Part shown: piece after piece, positions 8,126 through 16,569 of the stretch
How positions within the stretch are numbered: the first letter of the stretch is position 1
Layout: each line of letters starts with the position of its first letter
Assembly (NCBI GenBank): GCA_046594105.1
Contig: JBKJQB010000342.1
Span: 1-34,241, forward strand
From: JBDSGC01 sp046594105
Lineage (GTDB): Bacteria; Acidobacteriota; Thermoanaerobaculia; Gp7-AA8
Direction of reading: 5' to 3'
Length of the DNA: 34,241 nt
Translations under genes and position numbers: made by a program
The notes under the pieces: model-generated
Told to the model about the DNA's origin: nothing
What the model saw: the letters and a program-made list of their open reading frames with translations, nothing else
The model's database searches: none

Positions 8126-8205
8126 GAATCAACTATACGACGCAAGGGTGGCTCACGGGCACAACCGCTCGCGGTCGGCCTGCTTCGAGGCTTCAACCGT
8201 GCCGC

Positions 8206-8292
8206 CTAGCTAGGAACCTGCTCGGCGGAACGTCTTGGAGCGTGATCCTGGCGGAGCCTTGGGCAACCAGCGCCGCCGGCCGTGCCGGCTAG
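8206..8292 (+). repeat. Interspersed ~83-bp CTAG-bounded repeat, copy B
   Basis: This is the cleanest copy: CTAG doubled at the left edge (8206-8209, 8210-8213) and CTAG at the right edge (8289-8292). The body is nearly identical to copy A and ends in the same GCCGGC hairpin. The right CTAG contains the TAG stop codon of the minus-strand phospholipase D gene. It lies between two minus-strand genes. Confidence 0.87.
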
Positions 8293-9566
8293 AGCTGCGG
8301 CTTGAGGCGCTCCGCCAACCGCTCTTTCAGTCGATCGAACCAGGAGCGCCGAAACCACTTGCGCAGGGTGATCTCCTCGCTTCGCGCCAGATCCTCATGA
8401 AACATCGCCTCCATCTGCGCGGCGATGCCGGGATCGAAGATGTTGACGTTCACCTCGTCGTTGAGGCGGAAGCTGCGATCGTCAAAGTTCGAGGAGCCGA
8501 TGGTGGTCCACAGCCCGTCCACGACCATCGTTTTGGCGTGCATCATGGTCGGTTTGTACTCATAGATTTTGATGCCGCGGCGCAGCAGCAGGTCGTAGTG
8601 CCAGCGGCTGGCGTGCCGGGCTACGGGCACGTCGATGAACTCACCCGGCACGATCACCCGAACATCCACGCCGCGTCGTGCGGCCCCCTCCAGAGCACGG
8701 ATGGTGTCGCCATCGGGAAGGAAGTAGGCGTTGCTGATGAAAATCGACTTCCGGGCGCTGACGATGGAGATGATGTACATCAGCTTGACGGTCGAGCTGC
8801 CCTCGGCCGGCGACGACTTGATGACCTGCGTGAGGTGGCCGCCCTTCTTTTCCAGCGCTGGAAAGTAGTCCAGCCCGGTGAGCAGCTCGCCACGGCTCTT
8901 GATCCAGTTGTCCAGGAAGGCGGACTGCATCTGTGCGACCACCGGGCCTTCCACGCGGGCCACGGTTTCCCGCCAATGATTTTCCGCGTCCGCATCGCCA
9001 AGCCATTCGTCAGCGATTCCGACGCCGCCGGAGAATCCGATTTCGCCGTCGACGATCAGCAGCTTGCGATGGGTGCGATGGTTGAAACGGAAGAGCATGT
9101 ACCAGCGAAAGGGGTGGTACCACTCGAGGTCGATCCCGTTGCGAGTCAGGAAATCGATCATCGATTGCGACATGGCGGACGAACCGACGGCATCGAGGAT
9201 GATCTTGACGGCGACCCCGGCCCGCGCACGCTCAGCCAGAGCCTCCCCAAACATCCGGCTGACCTCACCGTCCCAATAGATGTAGAACTCCAGGTTGATG
9301 GTCTTCTTCGCGGCGCGAATGGCCGCCAGCATGGAGGGAAAGATCTGCACACCGTTCTTCAGAATCTCGACGCGGTTTCCTTCAGACAGGGGAGCGCCGG
9401 TCAGCGCGTGCATGGTCTGCAGGAAGGCGAGGTCCTCCACCGCAAACTGATGCTTCATGTGGTAGCGCATCGGCAGCCGGCGGCGGAAGATCGGCAGGGC
9501 CGGGCTTCTCGGATACCGCGAGGCTTTTCGCTTGCGGAAGAACATCAGCGCTGGTTGGCGATCCAT
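8289..9566 (-). CDS. Phospholipase D family protein, cardiolipin synthase-like
   Basis: Up to 425 residues. Two HKD motifs are intact: H166-R-K168-x4-D173 (within NHRTHRKLLIVDG) and H343-A-K345-x4-D350 (within MMHAKTMVVDG), each followed by the usual Gly/Ser-Asn element (GFSGG and GSSNFDDRSF). There is no long N-terminal hydrophobic domain, as in ClsB-type enzymes. Likely reaction: phosphatidyl transfer between phosphatidylglycerol or phosphatidylethanolamine and an acceptor to make cardiolipin. Two starts are possible: 9566, overlapping the upstream gene by 22 bases, or ATG 9545 (MFFRKRK), which shares a TGATG with the upstream stop. Coupled translation with the DUF4112 gene is likely either way. 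The stop codon lies in the CTAG edge of repeat copy B. Confidence 0.88.
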   Translation of the reverse strand: MDRQPALMFFRKRKASRYPRSPALPIFRRRLPMRYHMKHQFAVEDLAFLQTMHALTGAPLSEGNRVEILKNGVQIFPSMLAAIRAAKKTINLEFYIYWDGEVSRMFGEALAERARAGVAVKIILDAVGSSAMSQSMIDFLTRNGIDLEWYHPFRWYMLFRFNHRTHRKLLIVDGEIGFSGGVGIADEWLGDADAENHWRETVARVEGPVVAQMQSAFLDNWIKSRGELLTGLDYFPALEKKGGHLTQVIKSSPAEGSSTVKLMYIISIVSARKSIFISNAYFLPDGDTIRALEGAARRGVDVRVIVPGEFIDVPVARHASRWHYDLLLRRGIKIYEYKPTMMHAKTMVVDGLWTTIGSSNFDDRSFRLNDEVNVNIFDPGIAAQMEAMFHEDLARSEEITLRKWFRRSWFDRLKERLAERLKPQL

Positions 9567-10054
9567 ATGATCGCACTGGCTACGCCGACCAGAACCAGGA
9601 TGGCCAACGCAAGGATGATGAGCAGGATCAGCGTGGCAGCGCCGGCGATCGATCTCAGCGATCGTGGCGGACGGGTGCGATCGCGGTAGCGCAGCAGCGA
9701 GTTGAGATTCATCACGTTCTCTTCGAAGAGAAAATCGACGATGTCGCCGAGGAAGGGCACCGAACCGACGATCAGATCGAGCGCCACGTTGAAGACCATC
9801 CTGGTCACCCGGGCGATGGGCACGCGGTGGCGCAGCGCGCCGATGATGATCCAGCAGGAAAGCAGCGCGCCGATCGCATCGCCCACGCCGGGGATGAGCC
9901 CCAGGCCGGCATCGAGGCCGACGCGCCGGCCGGTGCCCGGAATGGCGATGGCCGCGTCCATGAAGTAGGCGAACCGGCGCAGTGCCACGAGGTCGGCAGG
10001 AAGCGCCGAATCGGGCTCGATCACTTCCGGGATGAGGACCTTGGTTGCAGCCAC
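9545..10054 (-). CDS. DUF4112 family membrane protein
   Basis: 169 residues, GTG start at 10054. Pattern GRRVGLDAGLGLIPGVGDAIGALLSCWII followed by LDLIVGSVPFLGDIVDFLFEENVMNLNSLL is the DUF4112 hallmark of two Gly-Pro-Gly-Asp-like re-entrant hydrophobic stretches. A strong transmembrane helix lies at the C-terminus (about residues 139-165). Function is unknown. It is translationally coupled to the cardiolipin synthase-like gene, suggesting a role in membrane lipid handling, which is inference. Confidence 0.82.
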   Translation of the reverse strand: MAATKVLIPEVIEPDSALPADLVALRRFAYFMDAAIAIPGTGRRVGLDAGLGLIPGVGDAIGALLSCWIIIGALRHRVPIARVTRMVFNVALDLIVGSVPFLGDIVDFLFEENVMNLNSLLRYRDRTRPPRSLRSIAGAATLILLIILALAILVLVGVASAIIWIANQR

Positions 10055-10099
10055 GCTCAGCGGTAATGCAAGAGCCGGGACATAAGGCGAAAAAGGCCC

Positions 10100-11521
10100 C
10101 TACAGGTTGTGCCAGTCGGTGTGGATGAAGGGCGCGTCCGCTCCCTTGTCGCTGCGCTGGTAGGTGTGCGAGCCGAAGTAGTCGCGTTGCGCCTGCGTCA
10201 GGTTCTGCGGCAGCGCGGCGGTGCGATAGGCATCAAAGTAGGCCAGACTCCCCGACATGGCCGGGACGGCCAGCCCGTTCATCTGGGCGTATCCCACCGC
10301 TCGCCGCCAGGCCGGCTGCGATTCCTGCACCCTGGCGTTGAAGTCTCCGTCGAGCAACAGGTTCGCCAGCTGCGGCTTCCGCTCGTAGGCCTGCATGATC
10401 GAGTCGAGGAAACGCGCGCGGATGATGCAGCCCGCCTTCCAGATCCTGGCCATCTCGCGCATGTTCACGCTCCACTTCCACTCAGTCGAACCGGCCTGAA
10501 TCAGGGCCATACCCTGAGCGTAGGAGCAGATCTTGGAGGCGTACAGAGCGTGGTGGACGTCGTTGATGAACTGCTTGCGATCGCTGATCCTGGACATGCT
10601 TGAAGGTCCCTGAATCAGGCTGGACGCCTCGACCCTTTCGTCTTTCATCGACGAAAGCACGCGAGCGTCGATCGCGGCAGCGATGGTCGGAATGGGGACG
10701 GCCAGATCGAGCGCCACCTGCGCCGTCCACTTGCCGGTGCCCTTCTGCCCCGCTTTGTCGAGCACCTTGTCGACCAGTGAGCCGCCGCTTTCCTGATCCT
10801 TCACGCGAAAGATCCGCGCGGTGATCTCGATCAGGAAAGACTCCAGATTGGTCTTGTTCCAGCCGTCGAAAATCTCCGCCAGTTCCCCGGCATCCGCCCC
10901 CAGCCCTCGGCGCAACATCTCGTACGCCTCGGCGATGAGCTGCATGTCCCCGTATTCGATCCCGTTGTGCACCATCTTTACGAAATGGCCGGCGCCGTCG
11001 GGTCCGACATGGGTGACGCAGGGACCGGAGTCGCTCTTGGCAGCGATCGCTTCGAACACGGGACGGATGGCCTCCCACGATTCCTTCGACCCGCCTGGCA
11101 TGAGCGAGGGCCCGAAGCGGGCGCCGTCCTCTCCGCCGGAGACGCCGGAGCCGACGAAATGAATCTTCTTTCCTTCCAGTCGTCTGGTGCGCTCCTGGGT
11201 GTCCTTGAACCAGGAGTTGCCGCCGTCGATCAGAACGTCGCCGTCCTCGAGGAAAGGGGTGATCTTCTCGATGGTGCTGTCGACCGGAGCGCCAGCCTTG
11301 ATCATCATCATGATCTTGCGCGGTCGCTCCAGCGATTTCGTGAACTCCTCGAAGGTCTTGGTGCCCACCAGCTTCTTCCCCTGGTTGGCGCCGATGAAGC
11401 GGTCCACCCATTCGCCTTCCAGGTTCCAGACGGCCACGGAGAAGCCGTGGTCTTCCACGTTGAGCGCGAGGTTCTCGCCCATCACACCGAGGCCGATCAT
11501 TCCGAATTGCGCAAGGGTCAC
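10100..11521 (-). CDS. gnd: 6-phosphogluconate dehydrogenase, decarboxylating
   Basis: 473 residues, full length for the long (Gnd) form. It oxidatively decarboxylates 6-phosphogluconate to ribulose 5-phosphate in the pentose phosphate pathway. Visible: the Rossmann GxGxxG (GMIGLGVMGENLALN), VLIDGGNSWFKDT, the substrate loop VGSGVSGGEDGARFGPSLMPGG, catalytic Lys and His region HFVKMVHNGIEYGDMQL, and the C-terminal DYFGSHTYQR. The start is GTG 11521, preceded by AAGGAG at good spacing. It lies 43 bases downstream of the Tal-Pgi fusion, so the two are likely cotranscribed. Glucose-6-phosphate dehydrogenase (zwf) is not in the window. Confidence 0.97.
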   Translation of the reverse strand: MTLAQFGMIGLGVMGENLALNVEDHGFSVAVWNLEGEWVDRFIGANQGKKLVGTKTFEEFTKSLERPRKIMMMIKAGAPVDSTIEKITPFLEDGDVLIDGGNSWFKDTQERTRRLEGKKIHFVGSGVSGGEDGARFGPSLMPGGSKESWEAIRPVFEAIAAKSDSGPCVTHVGPDGAGHFVKMVHNGIEYGDMQLIAEAYEMLRRGLGADAGELAEIFDGWNKTNLESFLIEITARIFRVKDQESGGSLVDKVLDKAGQKGTGKWTAQVALDLAVPIPTIAAAIDARVLSSMKDERVEASSLIQGPSSMSRISDRKQFINDVHHALYASKICSYAQGMALIQAGSTEWKWSVNMREMARIWKAGCIIRARFLDSIMQAYERKPQLANLLLDGDFNARVQESQPAWRRAVGYAQMNGLAVPAMSGSLAYFDAYRTAALPQNLTQAQRDYFGSHTYQRSDKGADAPFIHTDWHNL

Positions 11522-11564
11522 AGGTTGCTCCTTTTCCCGGTGGTGGTCGGCAGTTCAGATTTCT

Positions 11565-14354
11565 TCAGACGCGCGCTTCGCGTTTGGTCAGCGCTTCTTT
11601 GACCGCGCCCTGCAACCAGCGAAGGCCTCCGTCGATGTCGTCGCCGAGGTCGATGCGCATGGCGCGGCGGTGGCGGCTGGCCAGGGATTGGTAGTCCCCA
11701 AGCGCCTGGGCTCTCGACAGCACGCCGAAGGTGAACTTCTCCTCCGGCAGAGCAACGTCGGGACCGGAGGCCACCAGCTGGATGAACACGCCGCCGTCTC
11801 CACCACCTTTGTGAAGCTGACCGGTGGAGTGGAGGAATCGCGGTCCGTAGCCGGTGGTGGTGGCCACATGCAGTTCGCTGGCGAGCGTTTCGCGGATCGA
11901 CGAGATCATCTTGTTCCGGGAGTCGGTCTCCGCGATGTACTCGGTCAGCGCGACGTAATCGCCGCTCTTGACCCTGGACAGCAGCGCAGTCACGGCCTGG
12001 GCGGCTTCTTCCGATCCAGCCTTGACCGCTCCCTGTTCCGGAAGCTTGCCCGCCGAGTTGTACTCCTCGAGCAGCCGTTTGGTGTTGTCCTTGGATTCCT
12101 GAACGTTGGGCTGATCGAAGGAGTCGATGCCCAGCAGCGCGCCGGCAATGGCGGTAGCGAACTCCCAGGTGAAAAAGATCTCGCCGAGGTCGAGGGGCTC
12201 ATTGAGAAGTTGATCGACGACGGGGTGACCGGCAGCGACGAGCTCTTTGAGTCGGGCGCTGTTGTCCGATCCCTTCATTCGCACGGAGACAAACAGGCGA
12301 TCGTTTCCGTAGGCGCCCACCGGGAGGGCAGGCTCGCCGGCCACAGGCAGGATGCCCTTTCCCTCCTTGCCGGTGGACTCCGCGATCAGCTGTTCGATCC
12401 ACAGGCCGAGCGTGTCGAGCGGCGCGGGTGTGATCAGTGTGAGTTTGTCGCGGCCTGCCATGGCCAGGGATCCCAGAATCGCCCCGAGCATCGCCGCGGG
12501 ATTCTTCTTCAGCGAGGGGACGGCGGCAACATGCGCGGCGTGCAGTGCGCGATCGAGCAGCGTAGTCACGTCGACGCCGGCGATGGCGGCCGGGACCAGC
12601 CCGAAGTACGAGAGCGCCGAATAGCGGCCGCCGATGTCGGATGGGTTGACGAAGATCTTGCGGAAACCATCTTTCGCCGCGTCACTTCCGAGCTGGGTGT
12701 TGCCGTCGGTGACGGCAACGAAGTTCTCGCCAGCCCGCTCTCCCTTGACCGTTTTCACTCGGTCGTAGAAGTAGCGATGGAACATCACTGGCTCCGTGGT
12801 CGTCCCCGACTTGGAGGCCACCACAAAGAGCGTTCGCTCGAGCTTCAGACGGGCCTCGAGAATCTTCACCGCCTCGGGGATGGTGGAGTCGAGGACCGAG
12901 AGTCTGGGATAACCGGCCCGCTCACCGAACACACGGCGCACCACTTCCGAGCAGAGGCTCGAGCCACCCATTCCCAGAACGACCACATCGTCGAAGAGGC
13001 TCTTCACCGAATCGGCAAAGGCGGTGAGCTCGGAGGCGTGGCGGGTCATCTCCTCGACGACGGTCAGCCAGCCGAGCGCGTTGGCGATGATTTTCTTGTG
13101 TGCGTCGTCGCTCTTCCACAGCGTGGTGTCCTTCTTCCAGACGCGTTCGACGAATTTTTCCTTTTCCACACGCTGTGCGGCGGTGTCCACGGCCCCCTGC
13201 GCCGCTCCGAGGAAGAGCGTCTGCCGGCCGGCCAGGTTGCGCACGGCTTCGTCGCGCCGCGCCTCGATGGTGGCCATGAGCGCGGTGAAGGAATCATCGA
13301 AGGACTTCACCGCGTCTGAGGTCAGCGCGTCGGTGATGGCGCTCAGCTTGAATCCCTTCTGTTCGAAGGCCTTGATCACCCGCCGGGCCTCGTCGAGATT
13401 CTCCTCCAGCGACATGCGGACCCTTCCGTGGTCTTTGAACGCGTCGTAGGTTGCCGGCGGAATGGTGTCGACGGTGTCAGGCCCGATGAGCGACTCGACA
13501 TACAGCACATCGCTGTACTTGGGATTCTTCGTTCCCGTGGACGCCCACAGGGGTCTCTGAACCCTGGCGCCGAGGTCGCGGAGCTTGCCAAAACGCTCTC
13601 CGCCGAACGCTTCTTTGAACAGCTGGTAGGCCAGCTTCGCGTTCGAGATGGCCACCTTGCCCAGCAACGACTCCAGTTCCTTGTCGCCCGTTTCCTTGAG
13701 ACGCGCTTCGATCTGCTTATCGGCCTGTACGTCGATGCGGCTCACGAAGAAGCTGGCCACCGATCCAATATCGCCGATCGGCAGCTTCTTCTCCGCCCGC
13801 CGCTCCAGCCCGCGGATGTACGCCTCAATGACCTTCGCGTAGACATCGTTGGAGAAGATGAGGGTGATGTTGATGTTGATTCCGTTGAAGATCGACTCCT
13901 CGATTGCCGGAATGCCTTCCGGTGTCGCAGGAATCTTGATCATCACATTCTGCCGGTCCAGCCGCGCAAACAGGCGCTTGGCCTCGGAAATGGTTCCCTT
14001 CGTATCGCGAGCGAGCGTCGGGGACACCTCCAGACTGCAGAAGCCATCCAGGCCTCGGGTTTTGTCATAGACGGTACGGAAGACGTCCGCTGCGTCCGAG
14101 ATGTCTTCGATGACCAGCTCGTCGTAGATCTCGTCTCGCGACTTGTTCTGCGAAGCGAGCCCGCTGAGCTGCGCGTTGTAGTCGTCGCTGCCTCCGATGG
14201 CCTTTTCGAAGATGGTTGGATTCGAAGTCAGACCGCGGAGATCGTCCTCTTTGATCATCTTCTGAAGCGCACCGCTGCTGACCAGCCGGCGCTCCATCTG
14301 GTCGTACCAGACGCTCTGTCCCGTTTTCACCAGTTCGTTGAAGGGATTGCCCAT
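11565..14354 (-). CDS. tal-pgi: Bifunctional transaldolase / glucose-6-phosphate isomerase
   Basis: 929 residues. The N-terminal part (about 1-370) is transaldolase: TSNPTIFEKAI, the Schiff-base lysine in NVMIKIPATPEG, LIFSNDVYAKVIEAYI and ESLIGPDTVDTIPP. The rest is phosphoglucose isomerase: VVLGMGGSSLCSEVVRRVFG, VASKSGTTTEPVMFH, GGRYSALSYFGLVPAAIAG and ITPAPLDTLGLWIEQLIAES. Its C-terminal tail (HSTGQLHKGGGDGG) is Pgi-type. The fusion links sedoheptulose-7-phosphate recycling with fructose-6-phosphate/glucose-6-phosphate interconversion and is known from several phyla. GGAGG sits six bases before ATG 14354, a strong ribosome binding site. It is followed by gnd, making a small pentose-phosphate operon. 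Confidence 0.95.
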   Translation of the reverse strand: MGNPFNELVKTGQSVWYDQMERRLVSSGALQKMIKEDDLRGLTSNPTIFEKAIGGSDDYNAQLSGLASQNKSRDEIYDELVIEDISDAADVFRTVYDKTRGLDGFCSLEVSPTLARDTKGTISEAKRLFARLDRQNVMIKIPATPEGIPAIEESIFNGININITLIFSNDVYAKVIEAYIRGLERRAEKKLPIGDIGSVASFFVSRIDVQADKQIEARLKETGDKELESLLGKVAISNAKLAYQLFKEAFGGERFGKLRDLGARVQRPLWASTGTKNPKYSDVLYVESLIGPDTVDTIPPATYDAFKDHGRVRMSLEENLDEARRVIKAFEQKGFKLSAITDALTSDAVKSFDDSFTALMATIEARRDEAVRNLAGRQTLFLGAAQGAVDTAAQRVEKEKFVERVWKKDTTLWKSDDAHKKIIANALGWLTVVEEMTRHASELTAFADSVKSLFDDVVVLGMGGSSLCSEVVRRVFGERAGYPRLSVLDSTIPEAVKILEARLKLERTLFVVASKSGTTTEPVMFHRYFYDRVKTVKGERAGENFVAVTDGNTQLGSDAAKDGFRKIFVNPSDIGGRYSALSYFGLVPAAIAGVDVTTLLDRALHAAHVAAVPSLKKNPAAMLGAILGSLAMAGRDKLTLITPAPLDTLGLWIEQLIAESTGKEGKGILPVAGEPALPVGAYGNDRLFVSVRMKGSDNSARLKELVAAGHPVVDQLLNEPLDLGEIFFTWEFATAIAGALLGIDSFDQPNVQESKDNTKRLLEEYNSAGKLPEQGAVKAGSEEAAQAVTALLSRVKSGDYVALTEYIAETDSRNKMISSIRETLASELHVATTTGYGPRFLHSTGQLHKGGGDGGVFIQLVASGPDVALPEEKFTFGVLSRAQALGDYQSLASRHRRAMRIDLGDDIDGGLRWLQGAVKEALTKREARV

Positions 14355-14389
14355 TGAGAACCTCCGTCAGGAAACGGGAAGCATATCGC

Positions 14390-14535
14390 CGGGAGGAGGG
14401 AAAAGAGGAAACCGGAAACCGGAAAGCAGAAACCGGAAAGTGTCAGAAGTCAGGCAAGCCTCGCAGCGGACGGAAGGGGCTACGTCTTCTGCTTTCTGCT
14501 TTCTGGTTTCTGCTTTCCTCCATCTGCTTTCTGGG
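14390..14535. repeat. Low-complexity imperfect inverted repeat (GAAACCGGAAAGCAG-type)
   Basis: Purine-rich arm 14390-14440 (tandem copies of gaaaccggaaagcag) faces a complementary pyrimidine-rich arm 14488-14535, with about 45 bases between. The right arm forms the 3' end of the TVP38 coding sequence, so the repeat has been read into the protein. The hairpin may also act as a terminator for that gene. Confidence 0.75.
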
Positions 14536-15229
14536 TTTCAGGGCCCTCGTCGTCCACTCCGGCCCGTTTGATGGCGTTGGTGGCGATGCGGCCGATGACG
14601 ATGCTGGCGACGATGGCGGCGACCGCTCCGGAGATGTAGACGATTCGCGTGATGTTGTTGGCCGGGGAGGTCGCCGCGCGGGTGGCCGCGCTGCTGGCGA
14701 AAACGAAGGCAGCGGTGGCGGGGATGATGCCGGCGAACGTGGCCAGGATGTAGGCGGGGAGTTTGATCGCCGTCAGCCCGAAGGCATAGTTGACGTAGGT
14801 GAAAGGAAACACCACGGCCAGCCGGACCAGGAGCACGATCCGGCCGCCCTGCTGGGCGATGGCGGCATCGAGGGCACGGAACTTCTTATTCTTGGATGTC
14901 CAGGCTTCGACGCGTTTGCGCAGGACGGTGCGCGCGAGCAGGAAGGCCAGGGTGGCACCGAGGGTCGCGCCGATGACCACCACGATGGTTCCGCCAACGA
15001 AGCCGAAGATGGCGCCGGCACCCAGCGTGAGGATGGAGGCTGGTACGAGCGAGACCACGCACAGGGCATAGATGAGGGCGTAGACCACGTAGCCCATTGC
15101 CCCCAGTCCGCGGACATACGTTTGAAAATGACGGAGCCAGTCGGCGACGGGAAGGAAGTGGAAAAGCAGCGCGATCGCTGCGAGGGCGGCCACCACGGCG
15201 GCGATCTTGATGATGACACTTCGACTCAT
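14480..15229 (-). CDS. TVP38/TMEM64 (DedA-superfamily) membrane protein
   Basis: 249 residues from ATG 15229 (MSRSVIIK), about 11 bases after a GAGGGGG. An upstream ATG at 15271 is also open. It has about six hydrophobic segments, the SNARE-associated/VTT domain signature VPASILTLGAGAIFGFVGG, and LVRLAVVFPFTYVNYAFGLTAIK further on. The fold is related to DedA lipid flippases and scramblases, so a role in membrane lipid or small-molecule transport is likely. The last about 18 residues (QKADGGKQKPESRKQKT) are encoded by a low-complexity repeat and look like a recent addition rather than conserved protein. Confidence 0.85.
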   Translation of the reverse strand: MSRSVIIKIAAVVAALAAIALLFHFLPVADWLRHFQTYVRGLGAMGYVVYALIYALCVVSLVPASILTLGAGAIFGFVGGTIVVVIGATLGATLAFLLARTVLRKRVEAWTSKNKKFRALDAAIAQQGGRIVLLVRLAVVFPFTYVNYAFGLTAIKLPAYILATFAGIIPATAAFVFASSAATRAATSPANNITRIVYISGAVAAIVASIVIGRIATNAIKRAGVDDEGPETQKADGGKQKPESRKQKT

Positions 15230-15370
15230 GCGAGCACGCCCCCTCGTTCCTTGACCGTCCGCTACCAGCATCCTGCGCCCGGCGCAAAACGGTTTTCTAT
15301 TGACAGCCTACCTCTGAAGATGCCGCTGCATGGTCCTGCGTTTCGAAAATGCCAGTGAGGAGACCAGATC

Positions 15371-16423
15371 CTACGAGAACAGCTTCCGGATCGATCTGAC
15401 GATCAACACGGACGCTCCGATTCCTCCCATCAACAATCCCATAAAAATCCCGGCGATGGCACCGACCGCCATCTTCACCACGCCGCCTGCTCTCGACGGT
15501 GCAGGAGAGGCGAGAACGATCGCGGGGACGGCTTTCGGCCGCGCGGCTTCTTCCGCGTCCCTCTTTTTCTGGAGGGCGCCAGCCGCGGCGACGCTGCCTT
15601 CCGCTCTGGCGTAGACCTGGGTGAACTCGGCGCCGAAGAGAACGATCTGCGCGGAATAGTAGACCCAGACCAGCAGGACCACGAGCGAGCCGGCCGCGCC
15701 GAAACTGGAGCCGACCGCACTCTTGGCCAGATACAAACCGAGCGCAAACTTTCCGAGGACGAACAGAAACGAAGTGAAGGCTGCGCCCAGCCAGACGTCC
15801 CGCCACTCGATCTTCAAGTCGGGGAGGAGTCGAAAGATCATGGCGAAGAGAGCGGTGACCACCACGAACGAAACGACCAGAGACACGATGTGCCAGATGG
15901 CCTCCCCGCCCGGCAGGTGCTTCGCGCCGTATTTGCCGACGGCGGCGAGCATCGCGTCAACGACCAGGGAAACCAGCAGCAGAAAGCCGATCCCGAACAC
16001 CATGGACGCGGAGAGAAACCGATCCTTGATCAGGCCCATGATGCCGGCAGGTTTTTTTGGCTTCACATCCCAGATGGTGTTGAGCGCGTCCTTGAGCTGG
16101 CCGAACACTCCGGAGGCGCCGAGGATCAGCGTGATCACGCCGATGATGGTGGCGATGGAGCCGCTCTTCGGTTTGCCGGCGTTCTTCACCATCTCCTGGA
16201 CGGTGGCCGCCGTGGCCGGACCCATCACCGTCTTCAATTGATCGAAGACCTGCCCCTGCGCAGCCTGGTGACCAAACACCAGTCCGGCCACGCCGATGAC
16301 GATCAACAGCAGGGGCGCCATTGAGAAAATCGTGTAGTACGAAAGTGCCGCTCCGAGCCGCGGGACTTTGTCATCGCCGAATTCCTTGAACGTCTGCTTC
16401 AGTAGCCCGAAATACTTTGTCAT
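15371..16423 (-). CDS. YihY/BrkB family membrane protein (short form)
   Basis: 350 residues from ATG 16423, with GGGAGAG about nine bases upstream. The open frame extends to 16549, but those codons are repeat copy C, not protein. The YihY core runs from PRLGAALSYYTIFSMAPLLLIVIG to VLLVWVYYSAQIVLFGAEFTQVYA, with about six membrane segments. The tail is short and polar/Ala-rich with one more hydrophobic helix near the C-terminus (MAVGAIAGIFMGLLMGGIGASVLIV). It lacks the winged-helix-like extension of the paralogue at 6698-8125. Family function is unsettled. Confidence 0.88.
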   Translation of the reverse strand: MTKYFGLLKQTFKEFGDDKVPRLGAALSYYTIFSMAPLLLIVIGVAGLVFGHQAAQGQVFDQLKTVMGPATAATVQEMVKNAGKPKSGSIATIIGVITLILGASGVFGQLKDALNTIWDVKPKKPAGIMGLIKDRFLSASMVFGIGFLLLVSLVVDAMLAAVGKYGAKHLPGGEAIWHIVSLVVSFVVVTALFAMIFRLLPDLKIEWRDVWLGAAFTSFLFVLGKFALGLYLAKSAVGSSFGAAGSLVVLLVWVYYSAQIVLFGAEFTQVYARAEGSVAAAGALQKKRDAEEAARPKAVPAIVLASPAPSRAGGVVKMAVGAIAGIFMGLLMGGIGASVLIVRSIRKLFS

Positions 16424-16470
16424 CGGCCGGCTCTCCCGCGGGATGGTCAGTGAGCAATGGATGTACCCGG

Positions 16471-16569
16471 GCCGGCACGGCCGGCGGCGCTGGTTGCCCA
16501 AGGCTCCGTCAAGATCACGCTCCAAGACGTTCCGCCGCGCATGCTCCAAGGCCGGCCGTGCCGGCCTAG
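16471..16569 (-). repeat. Interspersed CTAG-bounded repeat, copy C (inverted, with extra hairpin)
   Basis: This is the same body as copies A, B and D in the opposite orientation, starting with GCCGGC-ACG-GCCGGC at 16471. An additional GCCGGC-type hairpin (16551-16566) is present at the other end, where CTAG (16566-16569) supplies the TAG stop of the ferredoxin/MBL gene. The body lies upstream of the YihY gene start. Confidence 0.85.

Noticed and set aside
11187..13319. Long plus-strand open frame of 710 codons opposite gnd and tal-pgi
   Set aside because: Antisense to two clearly functional enzymes; no recognisable domain; long open antisense frames are common at this GC content.
16423..16549. 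N-terminal extension of YihY through repeat copy C
   Set aside because: These codons are the interspersed repeat; ATG 16423 has a ribosome binding site and matches the family start.
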